Source of the DNA: Gentiana macrophylla
Taxonomy: Eukaryota; Streptophyta; Magnoliopsida; Gentianales; Gentianaceae
Assembly: GCA_026214975.1 (NCBI GenBank)
Contig: JAOBSW010001150.1
Span: forward strand, 1 to 64,000
Direction: 5' to 3'
DNA length: 64,000 nucleotides
Shown here: in pieces, positions 1 through 11,879 of the stretch
How the letters are laid out: each line of letters opens with the position of its first letter
Numbering within the stretch: position 1 is the first letter of the stretch
Made by a program: the position numbers and the translations under genes
Notes under the pieces: generated by a model
What the model was told of the DNA's origin: nothing
The model's database searches: none
The model's input: only the letters and a program-made list of their open reading frames with translations

Positions 1-815
1 GTGAGTTGGGTCCGAACAAGGGCTCTTCACCGTCGTTATAATATGGGGAGGCAATTCCGACTTGATTTTTGATGTGGGAATAATTTTAAATTAATTCACT
101 TAATTAATTTGGTTTAATTATGGTCTCATCTACTATGTGCATATTACTACGATATCATATAAAGTAAAACATACACAACATTCCGCTGCATAAAATAACC
201 GGTATGATCATGGACCTTTCTGCCAGTGCGGTTTGAATACAAGCCGAGCTAAAACCGCGGGTCACAAACTAAGGGTATCTCAGCAACCGCCAATAGGATC
301 TTTATTCTCAGACGCCAATGGGTTCTTTATTTCTCCTTGGTCTCGAACTTTTGCTCCATTCTTGTTACATAATAAATAATTACACCCGCCGCACACGGGG
401 GAACTCGAGGAATGGGATAAATGCAAAAAAGTAAACTAGTCACGTTCTTCATAACGGCCTAGGACAATTTTTCAAAACCAACATAAAGAAAACATTCCCA
501 TCTATCCTATTAATTGAGTCCACGATCAATCGGGTCCATATAATCACATTATATCTACACATCTAATCCATACAATTTTATCTTATGAAAAGATTAAATT
601 CTAATTTTAACTACTACTACTCATGCGTCTTTATTTTATCACATCAAATAATTAAATAACTTTTAATTAATTATATGATTTAACCGAAAATTAAAATTAA
701 CATTTAATTTAAATCGATTTCAATTTTAATTAAATTTGAACTATTCAAAATAAAATTAAAATTATAAAGTCTCCTATTTGTTTCATTTCCAAAACTAAAT
801 TTAGCTTAGTCGCTT

Positions 816-1175
816 CACTTTCCAAAATCAAAATTTTGAAGTGGCTTTGCGCAAACTGCCTATTCAAAATCAAATATTTGGAAAGGCTTGAGCTTACTCC
901 AAATCAAATATTTGGAAAGGCCAAATTATTTTAGTCAGGCGGCCACTTTCCAAAATCAAAATTTTGAAGTGGCGCAGCTAAGCCTATTCCAAATCAAATA
1001 TTTGGAAAGGGCAGCCAGCTTATTCCAAATCAAATATTTGGAAAGGCCAAATAATTTTAGTTTAGGCTCAGCCACTTTCAAAATCAAAATTTTGAGAAGT
1101 GGCCTGGCCAGCCTATTCCAAATCAAATATTTGGAAAAGGCCAGGCCTATTCCAAATCAAAATTTGGAAAGGCCA
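816..1175. repeat. 128-bp tandem repeat made of short palindromes
   Basis: A block starting CACTTTCCAAAATC, which folds back on its own AAAATTTTGAAGTGG, occurs at about 816, 944 and 1073, a spacing of 128-129 bp. Between these blocks lie six copies of a second imperfect palindrome, CCAAATCAAATATTTGG or close variants, near 865, 899, 990, 1025, 1118 and 1150. Each repeat unit thus holds one long and about two short potential hairpins. The open reading frame across 888-1268 is just this repeat being translated and is not called a gene. Confidence 0.85.
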
Positions 1176-1347
1176 ATGTCCCATATGGTTTCTAAATGGT
1201 CCAAACTATTTGAATCGTTGGTTGGCCATATGACACAACTAAACAAACGAGATATCTATGCACAATAAAATATCACAAAACGAAAAGGTTGATCTCCCCA
1301 ATGGAAGAGGAGAGCCGACGGACGGCGACCCGAAGCCACACCGCCAC

Positions 1348-1365
1348 CCGCCGCCGCCGCCGCCG
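1348..1365. repeat. (CCG)n microsatellite
   Basis: Six consecutive CCG units inside the leader of the minus-strand element. A 23-bp T tract follows at 1405-1427. Confidence 0.9.
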
Positions 1366-1507
1366 AGGATGGGGCGCCACAATCGGCCGACCCCATGAAC
1401 CCTATTTTTTTTTTTTTTTTTTTTTTTAACGTTCGCGATTTAAATCTTGCATCTATCGATTAAATACTACGCATTTAAATTATGCTTATTGCTTAAGCTC
1501 AAGTCCG

Positions 1508-1519
1508 GCTCTGATACCA
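1508..1519 (-). other. Primer binding site, initiator-Met tRNA type
   Basis: On the minus strand this reads TGGTATCAGAGC, the standard primer site of plant Copia-type and related elements (complement of the 3' end of initiator methionine tRNA). It is separated by one base from the LTR edge at 1521. It fixes the orientation: the internal region runs leftward from here. Confidence 0.85.
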
Positions 1520-1520
1520 C

Positions 1521-3337
1521 TGTTAGGAAATCACTAGTTTAACGCAGCCGAATTTAAAATTTGATTTCCTTTTCTAGATCGTTCTTCGTTTAATGCAATA
1601 AACACGTTAAGTAGTTTGACGGTTATACCTTAGATGATCTACAAGATCGCCGCTTTGACCGCCAACGGAGAGTAGTTCAATCGCGCAAGCCGCCCACGCG
1701 TCCGGCCTCTATCGCTAATCCACACGAACCCCTCGCCGGAATCCTCCTTGGATTGTTATCGGAAAAACTCCGGTCGCTAGATCGGACCTTTTCTTCCTCA
1801 CAAACTCACTATGCAGAGCTCTCTATTTTACACAAGAATTATGAACTCTTGCAATTGTGTTGTACAAAAGAGCTTGACACCCACTTCCTTTTTATAGGAA
1901 GAAAGCGCCCCAATAGTAGTGTGGAGGAGAAAAACCTTTTTCCAATAAAATAAGGAAAATCAATTAGATTGATTTATCTCTTTAATTATAATATTTTGTC
2001 AATATCATATATTGATTATAATTATCTTATTACCATAAATCTATTTTTCCAAAATCAATTAATATCCTATATTAATATTATGGCAATATTTATTAATTAA
2101 AGTGCACAATCCAAGTGTATCTCATACACTCAAAAGTGGCGCCCCTTTAGTCAATAAATTGACTTCCGAATATTCTTTAATTAATATAATTTATATATAA
2201 TTAATATCTTGTATTTTATTTATTCATAATAAATAAATACCACCATATTAATTTACCACTATAACCTTTATAGTCAGAGATAAACTTTCCTTATTTGGTT
2301 ATCAACTATAACCGCATTTTAATCCGACTTCGATGTTCATATGTGTGTGACCCGATAGGCTTCCGAATATGTTGGCCGTAGACACAAAGTGCAATTTACT
2401 AAAATGCCCTTCATACCTAACGATCACGGGATAGCGTCAGCAACACACCGTGACCCCAATTATCGGAAGAGTCAAAAGCAATGACTACTACCTTTCATGT
2501 GAAGCAGTTACCGTGTAACTTACAATCCTATCGCTATAATAATATCCATACGATCGTATCTCGAGTGTCAATACATTGACGATCGTATCTTATAATCTGG
2601 ATATCATGCTCTCTCGGAATAACACATTTACTCCCACTTTGCAAAGATTCTCGAGAGCTAGACATTCCTTATAAGAAGGCCATTTCGGATATTCAATCCC
2701 AATCATAGGATACGCGATTCCCGGACGACCAATCATGTATACTCCGTGATGCTTCAATATCATACCCAATCACTACCGCATGATCGCCCGTGGTTAGGAG
2801 AAATCTCAATAGTGTCAAAGCATGACAATCCACACCGTGATGCCATGAAGACTCGGTCAAAAGGATAATTACACAACCGCCACATAATGTGACACTTAAT
2901 GTAAGTGGGTCGATCTAACGTGACGCATTCTCTAATACACGTCCACGCATACCCAAGTGTCCCTACACTTCGATGAGACGAGATCTATCCCTACCTTCTA
3001 AAAAGTAGTGAAGACATCCAATACGTGCGTTAGTCTCGATTATACTATCAATGTCCCATTTGATAATATGTAAGACTAGAGACATTTAAGTACCAACCTT
3101 GTTATAGTGATTAGAGATCTCATCAACCATAATCACTATCATGGTTTCTCTATCACTGATCGATACTAGGGACGCATTATATATATACAACAAATAATAT
3201 GAAGACAAACAATATATAATAACATAAGTGCTTTTATTAATCATAATAAAGTTATTACATGAACTAAATAGACTGTAAATGACCCGACCCGGTCGGATCC
3301 GGTCCGACCCGATTGGGTTTAGGACACCTTTCCAACA
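1521..3337 (-). repeat. 5' LTR of minus-strand LTR retrotransposon (1.8 kb)
   Basis: The edges are TGTTAGGAAA at 1521 and TTTCCAACA ending at 3337, an almost perfect short inverted repeat of the TG...CA type. The left edge directly abuts the primer binding site. A length of about 1,817 bp is long for a Copia LTR but usual for large non-autonomous families. The partner LTR would lie left of the window. Bases 3338-3342 (TTACG) are the candidate target duplication. I see no coding region in it; the small ORF at 1753-1953 has no recognisable domain. Confidence 0.8.
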
Positions 3338-5258
3338 TTACGTCACACCTTTATCGCATAAAGTGTTGTTTCCATTTTAGGAACACAATCTAATTGCGTA
3401 TCCCAAAAATGGCATCCTTCAAAGGAGAATCTAATTCCTTTTCAGACGACTTTTTAAAACACCCTCCAGGTATTATTTGCTTCAATCCAATTGAAGATTA
3501 ATTCCTAAGCAGTTCATCAATCTCATGTTCGTAACAACTCGAACTTTTCGGGCTCTCCGAATTTTGCACTTTACTGAGTACACTTGACTATTTCTAAAAA
3601 TAGTCATAGAGAGTAATAAACAATCATTCATGGCATTTATTGTCATAAGATAACAAACATTAATATGTTTAGGCTTTAGTCAATATTCTAGAATTTATCA
3701 CCTTTTTCATAAAAGGGTATTTCAGTCACATTTGGATAAGATACGTATCATCCACATGATTCATAATCACATGGTTCAGACATCATCAGAATGACATTTG
3801 ATTACACGTTTCTTTTCCACTGAGACTATGTCTAGAACAACCACAAAAATCATGGATAGCAGCTATACAGGTAATTAGTTGAGATTTTATCACCTATATC
3901 AACTATATAGTGACACCAATCTAGTATGTTAGATTCAGCGACCGTTCAACTTTTATCGAAATAACATTTATTCATTTGAATTGAATTTGTCCATTAAATC
4001 CTAACAATTAACTGAGATCATGTCTTTCATAAGAACCGGAACACAATAACATTTATTTAGTTCCTTTATCAGTTTACCAGACTCAGAATATAATACCGAA
4101 AATGTTGCAGCTTTTGATTCACTTTTTCGTATCTTAGTGTATTCCGTATTTAATCTTTCTAATTTAATCATACTCGTAAGATATCATATATCTAAGAGTT
4201 GATTTGAACTTGGATAGATTTATCTCAACACACTTGCCTAGAATAGAGACTTCGATATGATCTCTTATTTTAAGCACATGCTCTAACTTTCCTTTTAATT
4301 CCTTAAGCACTTGTAAATATTTCTTAGTCTAGTTTTCACAAGACTTAAGAAAAAATCACAAGAGCTATGTCCTCAATATTTCTTTCATAAAGAAAATCCA
4401 AAGTTTATTAGATAATTTATTTAACATTTTGAATCATATTCAAAATATGAACTATTTAATTAACTTTCAAGCAATGATTAAAGAACTAAATCGATACTTA
4501 AATCTTACAATTTTGAAAACAACCTTTCCAAAATTCGTTACAGTCATTCACATCCAACACATCTAATGTTTGAATTAATTTGTCATCGTATGACAGAACG
4601 ACCCCTTGGATATTTTCATATCCAATATATGATTGTTTAATTAAAACTCATTTCAAGTGTCTTAATCATATCACGAGCTTCCGTTTTGATTAATAATTAA
4701 AGTCTTGGGGCACTTCATCAAATATGTAGTCTTCTTGTCTCTAACTACTATAACGTAGTTGCTCGTGTCATTGCTTATTTTAAAAGGATTAAAATTACTT
4801 AACCTTATTTGAGAACATTTCTCAAAAGGTAATAGTCTCTAATTTGGTTTTAACAATCGAGAATAAAACATAGAAATAAAAGTTCGCTAAAAACAACAAC
4901 ATAAAATAAAGATAAAAGAGTGTTGTTGTTTATACATGAAAAATAAAAAATTGGTCTTTTGGTTTATGATTTTTCTCCCACTAGTCAACTACTCTCAATT
5001 GACTTTCAAGAACTTTCCAAAATTCTTTAGTGGACAAGATCTCATCTAGTTACCCCGATTCCCGACGTGGGCCGATCAACCGAGATAATTCCACAAGTAG
5101 ATAACACTTTACCAATCACATCTTTATGCGACTCTTGGTAGTTGACTAGTCAACTCTTTGACACTTCACATCACTATGTTATAGCCAACCCCTTGTCTCT
5201 AAAATTAGACGGTCCTGACGTGGGCCAATCACCGCAAAACTTTAGTTAAGTCACAACC
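3338..5258. other. AT-rich non-coding retroelement debris, left of the Athila-like insertion
   Basis: I recognise no gene here. The right end repeats a phrase, GACGTGGGCC(G/A)ATCA, at about 5064 and 5218. The same phrase recurs at about 19760, on the other side of the Athila-like element. That and the intact target duplication show that 3338-5258 and 19687-20261 were contiguous before the insertion. The pair is best read as one copy of the same non-coding family seen at 1-440. Confidence 0.6.
5254..5258. repeat. Target site duplication, left copy (CAACC)
   Basis: CAACC immediately precedes the 5' LTR and is repeated at 19687-19691 immediately after the 3' LTR. Five base pairs is the usual Gypsy integrase stagger. 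Confidence 0.92.
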
Positions 5259-5609
5259 TGTTAAGGGTGACTTTATACGATTTATAACGTTATATTCTAT
5301 GATATTTTCCCCCGTACTTGTATAAGCTTGCATAAGAAACGAGTGTTTAATGGAAATATTGAGTAAATGAGGTTTTAAATAAGTTATTCGCAAAATTGGT
5401 TGATTTTGGTGTTTTTATATGATTTTATGATTGTTTGGACATTATTACATTTTTGCGATGTTTTTATGTGTTATAGATACATGTTTGAGGCTCAAGAGAT
5501 GATCAAAAGTTGATTAAGTTCGAATTAATTGATGATAAAAGAGATAATGAAGGAATGACTTAGAAGAAAAGAGATAAAGATCACGTAAATCAAGATTCGA
5601 TCGCCTGGA

Positions 5610-5796
5610 TGGCGTCTGAATCTCCGTCCAGTGGGCGGGCGTCTGATGAAGTGAGCAGCGCCCAGGATGGGAAGTTGATTCGAGGAAGTTTGGGCGCTGG
5701 AGTGGGACGCTGGATGGACAAGCGTCTGGTCATGACTCGCTCGATTCAAGTTCTATTGAAGAGTGGACGGGCGTTCACCCTATCCAGACGGGCGTC
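5610..5796. promoter_or_regulatory. Dyad cluster GACGNNCGTC upstream of the LTR TATA box
   Basis: The clearest pair is 5766-5775 and 5787-5796, with starts 21 bp apart. Further, more degenerate copies lie from about 5610 (gggcgggcgtc, gcgtctgg and similar). In the matching 3' LTR the copies are cleaner: 18517-18526, 18537-18546, 18600-18609, 18651-18660 and 18672-18681. The position, within about 35-220 bp upstream of the TATA box, is that of a U3 enhancer. The regulatory function is inferred. Confidence 0.55.
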
Positions 5797-5830
5797 CGTC
5801 GGCCGACTTTCTTTGAACCGACTTGAAATC

Positions 5831-5838
5831 TATATATA
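5831..5838 (+). promoter_or_regulatory. TATA box of the 5' LTR
   Basis: TATATATA, 35 bp after the last dyad; the same arrangement is at 18715-18722 in the 3' LTR. It would set the start of the genomic transcript about 30 bp downstream. Confidence 0.65.
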
Positions 5839-6813
5839 GCATTTGTTTCTCCACACAAAACATACCAAAAACTCATTATTCAAAACCCTAAACCTAAGGG
5901 CGGCTTTAGGCTGCGTTTTTCTCCTTTTTATTCCAGTTTTTATGCACTTTAGATCTAGATTAAACTAGTTACTTTCTATGAACTATTCCTGCACATTCGA
6001 AAGTTCTTTGAGGATGTTTAGAGGCTAAACGCTTCACCAAACGAGAATTGTGAAGCCCATCCAACAATTGTTGATTTCGTTTTCTTCGGTTGTACTTGTG
6101 AGTTTTATTTAAAGGTTGTTTCTTATTCATGTTTAATACGTTTAATTGCTTTTATATCGGAAGATCTGCATGTGTGATTGTTTATTGTTAATGGAAATCT
6201 TAATAAACCCTAGATCATCATGAATAAGAATAGTAATTCGAATCTATCATAACGGAAGTTAATAGGTTTAATTGCTAGATTATAACCGTAAAGTTTACAC
6301 CTTTGGTTTGGAAACGCGTTAATCTTGCATTGGAAGATAATAGATTAATAGATGAACTTTCTAAGGAATTAGGGTTCATGGTTAGATAAGGTGAATCACA
6401 ACCACAGATAAAAACCACAATATAATCGAGGTAGGAAGTCAATGCTTGTTGGATAGGTGGATCAATCCTCGTTTGTCTCATTAAAATTTGATTTAAATCC
6501 TTGAAACTTGAATTTGTTTAGTAGTTTAGTTTTACTTGCATCTTAGTTTAGTTAGTTTAAATTGGTTCGCAGCCCGTATCCTTCCTAGCTTTGGATTATA
6601 TCCTCTCGTCTCAGTTTTATATTTTCTGTTTTGTTTGGACGTTTAGAGTAGTTTCGTGACATAGTTAGTTGAAAACAAAAGCTAGGAATCACATTCGTCT
6701 AGTTCCCCGTAAGATCGACCCGGCATCAACCTCTTTACTACGATCCTTATACTTGAGGTTAACCGGATTATTACTTGTTTGTTTTGTGTTAATAAAAATC
6801 CGTGACAAGTTTT

Positions 6814-6831
6814 TGGCGCCGTTGCCGGGGA
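6814..6831 (+). other. Primer binding site, tRNA-Asp type
   Basis: TGGCGCCGTTGCCGGGGA is the complement of the 3' end of plant tRNA-Asp(GTC), the usual primer of Athila/Tat elements. A 6-base spacer (agtttt) separates it from the LTR end at 6807. Confidence 0.92.
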
Positions 6832-7081
6832 ACCGGACGGTTGTCTAGTGTTTGTTTTCTGTTTTTTCCGTTTGTGTTTTCCTGTTTTATTTCGTTTTAA
6901 ATTCCTGTTTTAGTTGATAATTGTTTTAGGTAGTTGTTAAGTAGATAATTAGAGTTTAAGATTGCCCCTTAGTAGTTTCCTTTGAGATCAGATCATCTTT
7001 CTCCCTGTTTTTCTGTCCTTTTGTCGTACCTTCTTTTTGTTCCTGCAATTTTCTGCTTCTGTTCTAATTTTCCCGCTACCA

Positions 7082-7280
7082 AACGGGCGTCTGAAAAGCT
7101 TGGACGCCCGTCCGCTGGAAAATTATCAATTCTGTTCTGTTTTTATTCACTTACACGAGCGTCCATATGATTTGAACGCCCGTTCGAGTATTCCGTTTGT
7201 CAGACGAGCGTTTAGACAACTGAACGCCCGTCCAGACCAAATTCCATCCGGAAGCCCGTCCAAACTCTTTGACGTCCGTC
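7082..7280. promoter_or_regulatory. Paired GACGNNCGTC dyads in the 5' leader
   Basis: Eight copies form four pairs, by start position: 7082/7103, 7154/7175, 7203/7223 and 7251/7271, spaced 21, 21, 20 and 20 bp. The copy at 7251 is degenerate. In the first pair the left copy reads GGGCGTC and the right one GACGCCC, so the pair can fold into a hairpin. No TATA box is evident just downstream, unlike the two other clusters of this element. Confidence 0.6.
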
Positions 7281-7387
7281 TGGCCCAGTTTCCTTCAATA
7301 CTTTTGTTTCTTTTTCTTCTCTCCCCTTTTCTTTTCTTTAGATTTTTAATTAGGCTTTCAATTTCTTAGTTTTTAGGTTTTAACCAC

Positions 7388-8893
7388 TTGTTTTTGGTCC
7401 GGTTTATGCAAACTCAGAGTCAAAAGGGACCGTTATTATACACCCCCCCCGAGCGAACCGTAGTCCGGCCAAGCAGCGGATTTTTCGCTCGCGGTTACGC
7501 AGAGCAGAGCGAGCGAGATCTTGAAGATCAACTAGCAAGAGAAATCGCGATTTTGTGATAATGGCGCTAATAATGAGGCGTCGTTGGCGGACTACGCCAG
7601 GCCAGCGAAGTCAAAGTCAACCCGGCTATAGTTATTCCGCCATTATCGCACAAACCTTTGAGTTAAAACCGGGACTTATTCGGATGATGCAAAGATGCAT
7701 CTATTTTTCATGGTTATCAATCGGAGAATCCAGATACCCACTTGCATACATTCCCAGAGATATGCGGCACTACACGCATCAAAGAGTAAGTGAGGATGCT
7801 ATCAAGCTAAAACTTTTCCCATTTTCTTTGAAGGAGAGGCTAAGGAGTGGTACACTCTCCCTCTCGAATCCATCACCACCAATTTGAACTTGAAAGAGAA
7901 TTTCTAAGTCAATACTTTCCGCCTTCAAAGACAAACCCGAGTGTTTGAACGATATTTTCACGTTCTATCAAAAGAAAAGCGAGTCGTTCTTTGAATGTTG
8001 GAAGAGATTCAAGTCTCTTCTCGTAAAATGTCCTCATCATGGCTTACCCTTTGGAAAGGCAAGTCAACACCTTCTTCAAGTGGATTGACCGAGCTCACAA
8101 AAGGCATGGTCAACAGTTCTTCTGGTGGGGCATTTCTGAAGAGAACACCTGAAGAGGGATGGGCACTGTTTGAGGACATTGCGAAGTATAATTATGCTCC
8201 CTCTTATCAAGCAATTCAAGCACCTCCCCCTCCTAAGGTTGAGGAAGTTAATATGCAAAGTTTGATAGCCATGCTGCAACAGCAGATGGCAACATCTCAA
8301 ATTTCACATCCGATAAATCAAACTTCTTCTTTTCCACAGAACCCTCGTGTTCGTATTGACTTGTTGCGTTAGCGACCGCCATATGAATGGCCAATGTCAA
8401 TTTAATCCTCTCGCACCTTATCAAGTGAATCTCGCCCATGATTATGGGACAAGTACAATCAAGTCACATGTCGAATTGTGACGAGGTGGGGCACACTTCT
8501 AAATTACATCCTATGAACGGACAGAATGCGGAAGTAAATGCATTCTACGGCCAGAACAATCCAAGGTTAAATCAGTTTCCTGGCCAGAATAATTTCCAAA
8601 ACCAAGGGTTTAATCCATCTTCAAACTTCAATCCTAATTCGAATTTTAATTCGAATCAATTTCAACGAAACCACAGGTTTAATCAGAATCAAAACTCGAA
8701 TTTTTCCAATCCTACGCAAAAATTCAATCAGAATTGGCCTTCCAATTCAAACTCTCAATTTCAAAGTCGGCCCAGCCAGCCCTATGCTCCAAATCTCCAA
8801 AACTCTCAAGGCCCCTCCCAACCTACAAATCTTGAAGCTAAGTTGGAGGAGCAAAGTAGATCGATGAAGAATCTTGAGAGACAAATTGCATAA
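7388..8893 (+). pseudogene. gag: gag, Athila-like, frameshifted
   Basis: Would encode the capsid-nucleocapsid polyprotein that packages the element RNA. The first recognisable segment (7555-7887) carries FELKPGLIRMMQ and, after it, SEDAIKLKLFPFSLKERL, typical of the retrotransposon gag (PF03732-like) domain of Athila elements. In other frames the domain continues through a 'QYFPPSKT' region and a stretch around 8000-8372. The C-terminal part (8438-8893) is rich in Asn, Gln and Phe, with repeated N-Q-F tracts, preceded by a decayed CCHC-like segment (CDEVGHTSKLHP), and ends in a short coiled-coil-like segment. At least three frameshifts break it. The start at 7408 (MQTQSQKG) is a guess. Confidence 0.75.
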
Positions 8894-9299
8894 CTGGTGG
8901 AGCGTTGGCTTCTAGACCCCAGTAAATTTGCCAGAGTTCACTGAAAAGAATCCCAAGGGTGGTCAAGTTGCTCAAGCTGACTTGAATAAAGGCCCATGTA
9001 CTGACCTCGTGCCATCAATTCAATACGGTAAAGAGGAGGCCAGTGCAATGAATCTGAGAAGTGGTACTCAAGTTAGTGGTCCTTCCCATCAGGGAAACCA
9101 CTAGCCCCTCCCTGCCATTGATAAGGCGGGAGGGAAGCCGAGCACCTACACTCCCTCAATCAGAAAGAGAAAACTCAGGTGGTGATCCCCGAGAGGTGAA
9201 GGACTTGGTGATCCTCAAGTGGCTGATCCTCGAGGACTAAAAAAGCAGCGAAAGTCGAGGTGATCCCCGACTACTAAGAAATCTGAAAAAGTGTTCGTT

Positions 9300-9900
9300 G
9301 GAAAGATCCGGAAGATAGAAGTTTGTTAGTGCATCCTCAAAGAAGGTTTTCTCTGAGGATGACCTTAAGAAACTTCCATTTCCACCGAGAAAGAGCAACA
9401 TTCCTTTGATTGAGGATAAGAAGTGCGAAAGGTGCTAAACCTTTTGAAAAATACTCAGTGAATCTTCCATTATCGGATGTCTTAGTCGAGATGCCTAAGT
9501 ATACAAAATTTATCAAGTTTGTTGTGTCTTGAAAAGAAATTAGCAGGCATGGAGAGGCGTGATTGGTGAGGATTGTTCCATGATTAATTATGAAAACTTA
9601 CCAATTAAAAGAGGTGACCACAGCAAATTCACTTACAGTATTAATGGGAGGTCTAGTCTTCCCAAATTCTTTGTGTGATCTAGGTGCCTCTATAAGCCTT
9701 ATGCCAATGTCTCGTATGCAAGCATTTCGGTTTACAAAGCCTTCTAGAACCCACTACTATGAGTTTACAATTCGCGGATAGATCTTCTAAGAAAGCCTCG
9801 GGGATCCCGAAAGGCGTTTTGGTTGATTGATAGATTTACCTTTCCAGCTTGATTGGTATGTTTTAGATATAGAGAAAGACTAAAACGCCCCCCGATTCTT
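9300..9900 (+). pseudogene. Aspartic protease region of the Athila-like pol
   Basis: The segment 9590-9781 contains LCDLGASISLMPMS, the Athila form of the retropepsin active site (DLGAS in place of D-T/S-G). It would process Gag-Pol. The linker before it (from about 9300) encodes KKLPFPPRK and other pieces common between gag and protease in this clade, in shifting frames. Stops and frame changes exclude an intact product. Confidence 0.7.
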
Positions 9901-10399
9901 GGAAGACCTTTCTTATCTCATAGCCTAGAGCCCTCATCGATTGCGATGGTGGGCAAGTGACTATCCGAGTTGGTGATCAAGAGGTGAGTTACAATGTCTT
10001 AAAGTCCATTCAAGTACCCTCCGGCCCTCGGCCCGGCTTCCATTGATTATATGACGGATGATTTCACCGACTATATGGATAAGCAAGTCATGGTCGTAGA
10101 GGCGAGAATATGAGCGATTGGTTGACAACCTGAATACTCATGGTGTGGTTAATCTAGATCGATTAGCGGTGATTTTGAGGAAGAATTATTCGAAGGAGAA
10201 GCTTTGGCGGTGGGACCACAGAGTAAACTCGATATTGAGTTGAAAAGCGGAGACCTCAAGTCTAGTTTAGAAGACCCCTGCGCAGATTTAGTGTTAAAGC
10301 CGTTGCCTAAGCATCTTAAGTATGTGTTTCTCGAGAGAAGGTGACAAGCTTCCACCGATTATATCCGCCAAGCTTTCGTTTAGAGGAAATGAAATTGAT

Positions 10400-11360
10400 C
10401 AACGTTTTGAGAAAAATGAAAAATCCTTTGGTTGGAAAGTGGGAGATATCGGAGGAATATCTCCGACATCCGTATGCACAAGATCAAGGCGAATGAGGGT
10501 GTAAAGTGTGTCGATGACCCCAGAGAAGGCTCAACCCTCATATGCAAGAAGTCGTTAAAGAAGGAAATCATCAAGCTTCTGGACATGGGAATCATTTATG
10601 CCATCGCTGATAGTGAATGGGTTTCCCCTACTCAGGTAGTTCCCAAGAAAGGAGGAATTACAATTGAGAAGAATGAGAAGGAGAGGAAATTGCTTTGAGA
10701 CTTGTCACAGAGTTACTGAGTCTCAGATCGATTATCGAAAGCTCAATGAGGTAACCATGAAAGATCATTTCCCCTTCCATTCATTGATCATATGCTCGAG
10801 CGTCTGGCGGGACACGATTCTATCGCTTCTAGATGGATATTCGAGGATACTTCCAAATACCCATTGATCCGGTGACCAAGAAAAGACCACTTTTACTCCG
10901 CCCTTATGGTACATTTGCTTATAGGCGAATGCCATTTGGTCTCTGCAATGCCCCAGCCACATTTCAAAGATGTATGCTAGCTATCTTTGACGGGCTTGTA
11001 GAGAAGTGTATGGAGATCTTTATGGACGATTTTTCGGTTTTGGTCAATCTTTTGATGATTGCCTTGACAATCTTGATCGAGTGTTATCCGGATGTGTGGA
11101 AAAGAACTTAGTAATCGAACTCGGGAAAAATGTCATTTCATGGTAGATGAGGGAATAGTTCTTGGCCACAAGGTCTCCGCCAAGAGGTATAGAAGTTGAC
11201 AGGGAAAAAGTAGAAGCTATCGAGAAGATGAGCTACCCTAAGAATGTGCGGGAAGTTAGAGGCTTTCTTGGACATGTCGGCTTTTACGTGAAGGTTCATT
11301 CAAGACTTCTCCAAGATAGCCAAGCCCCTGTCCACTTTACTAAAGGAAGACGTTGAGTTT
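10400..11360 (+). pseudogene. pol: Reverse transcriptase domain of the Athila-like element
   Basis: Recognisable in order: KKEIIKLLDMGIIYAI and VSPTQVVPKKGG (10432-10698), then DIRGYFQIPIDP, MPFGLCNAPATFQRCM and the catalytic FMDDFSV motif (10833-11111), and then IEVDREKVEAIEKM with VREVRGFLGHVGFY (11162-11356). This is the Ty3-Gypsy RT palm and thumb. It would copy element RNA into DNA in virus-like particles. The block is split over at least three frames, so no full-length enzyme can be read. Confidence 0.85.
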
Positions 11361-11870
11361 AATTTTGATGAGAAGCGCAAGCAAGCGTTTGAGGAGCTCA
11401 AGGATCGTTTAATATCCGCTCCAATTCTTATATCGCCGACCGAACCTACCATTCGAGCTTATGTGCGACGATCAAACTATCTTTGTTGGTGTTGTTCTAG
11501 GGCAAAGGTCAAAGGAAGTTCCACCTATCTATTACGCGGATCCACACATTGAACCCCTCTCAAGTTAACTATACTACTATCGAAAAGGAACTACGGCCGT
11601 AGTCTTTGCTATGGACAAGTTTCGTAGTTACTTGTTGGGAGCTCAAGTGATCGTGTGGGTGATCACGCCGCTTATGGTATCGATGACTAAGAAAGAGGCT
11701 AAACCGCGCCTCTGCGTTGGATACCGACCCTACAAGAGTTTGATGTTCAAATTAAGGACAAAAGAGGCGGTGAAAATGTAGTGGCGGATCACGTTTCTAG
11801 AATGTTAAATGAGGACAAGGATGAACCGGATGATATAGATCTTTACTTTCCTCAGAAAACATTATGTTGA
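11361..11870 (+). pseudogene. RNase H domain of the Athila-like element, decayed
   Basis: Continues directly after the RT. Fragments such as FDEKRKQAFEELKDRLISAP, ILISPTEP and, near the end, ENVVADHVSRMLNED are those of the RT-RNase H connection and the C-terminal ADxLSR-like motif of Gypsy elements. The catalytic middle is too frameshifted to judge active-site residues. Confidence 0.65.
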
Positions 11871-11879
11871 TAGACGGTT

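Larger units (their letters stand above)
1..1520 (-). mobile_element. Internal (leader) region of a minus-strand LTR retrotransposon, partial
   Basis: This is the sequence between the window edge and the primer binding site at 1508-1519, read on the minus strand. I see no credible coding sequence in it. It contains a 128-bp tandem repeat (816-1175), a CCG microsatellite (1348-1365) and a T tract (1405-1427). Positions 1-440 are clearly homologous to 19756-20250: shared blocks include the 'cttcaccgtc' to 'ttataat' segment, 'ggtatgatcatggac', 'caaccgccaataggatct' and 'acacccgccgcacacggggg'. Two copies of the same non-coding family therefore lie in the window, which suggests a large non-autonomous (LARD-like) element. 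That class assignment is inference. Confidence 0.6.
5259..6807 (+). repeat. 5' LTR of the Athila-like element
   Basis: Matches 18140-19686 end to end. U3 contains a cluster of GACGNNCGTC dyads (about 5610-5796), then a TATA box at 5831-5838. An AATAAA at 6791-6796 lies close to the 3' edge. Differences from the 3' LTR are mostly small indels, concentrated in the GC-rich dyad cluster and at CNG sites. The ORFs seen across 5525-5839 on both strands are not genes. Confidence 0.93.

Noticed and set aside
816..1175. CRISPR-like array
   Set aside because: Regularly spaced palindromes, but no unique spacers and the setting is a plant retroelement leader.
888..1268. 126-codon ORF
   Set aside because: It is a translation of the palindromic tandem repeat, with LLQIKYLER-type units; no sign of a protein-coding constraint.
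5525..5839. ORFs on both strands in the LTR
   Set aside because: They lie in U3 of the Athila-like LTR; the same region in the 3' LTR has different frames because of indels.
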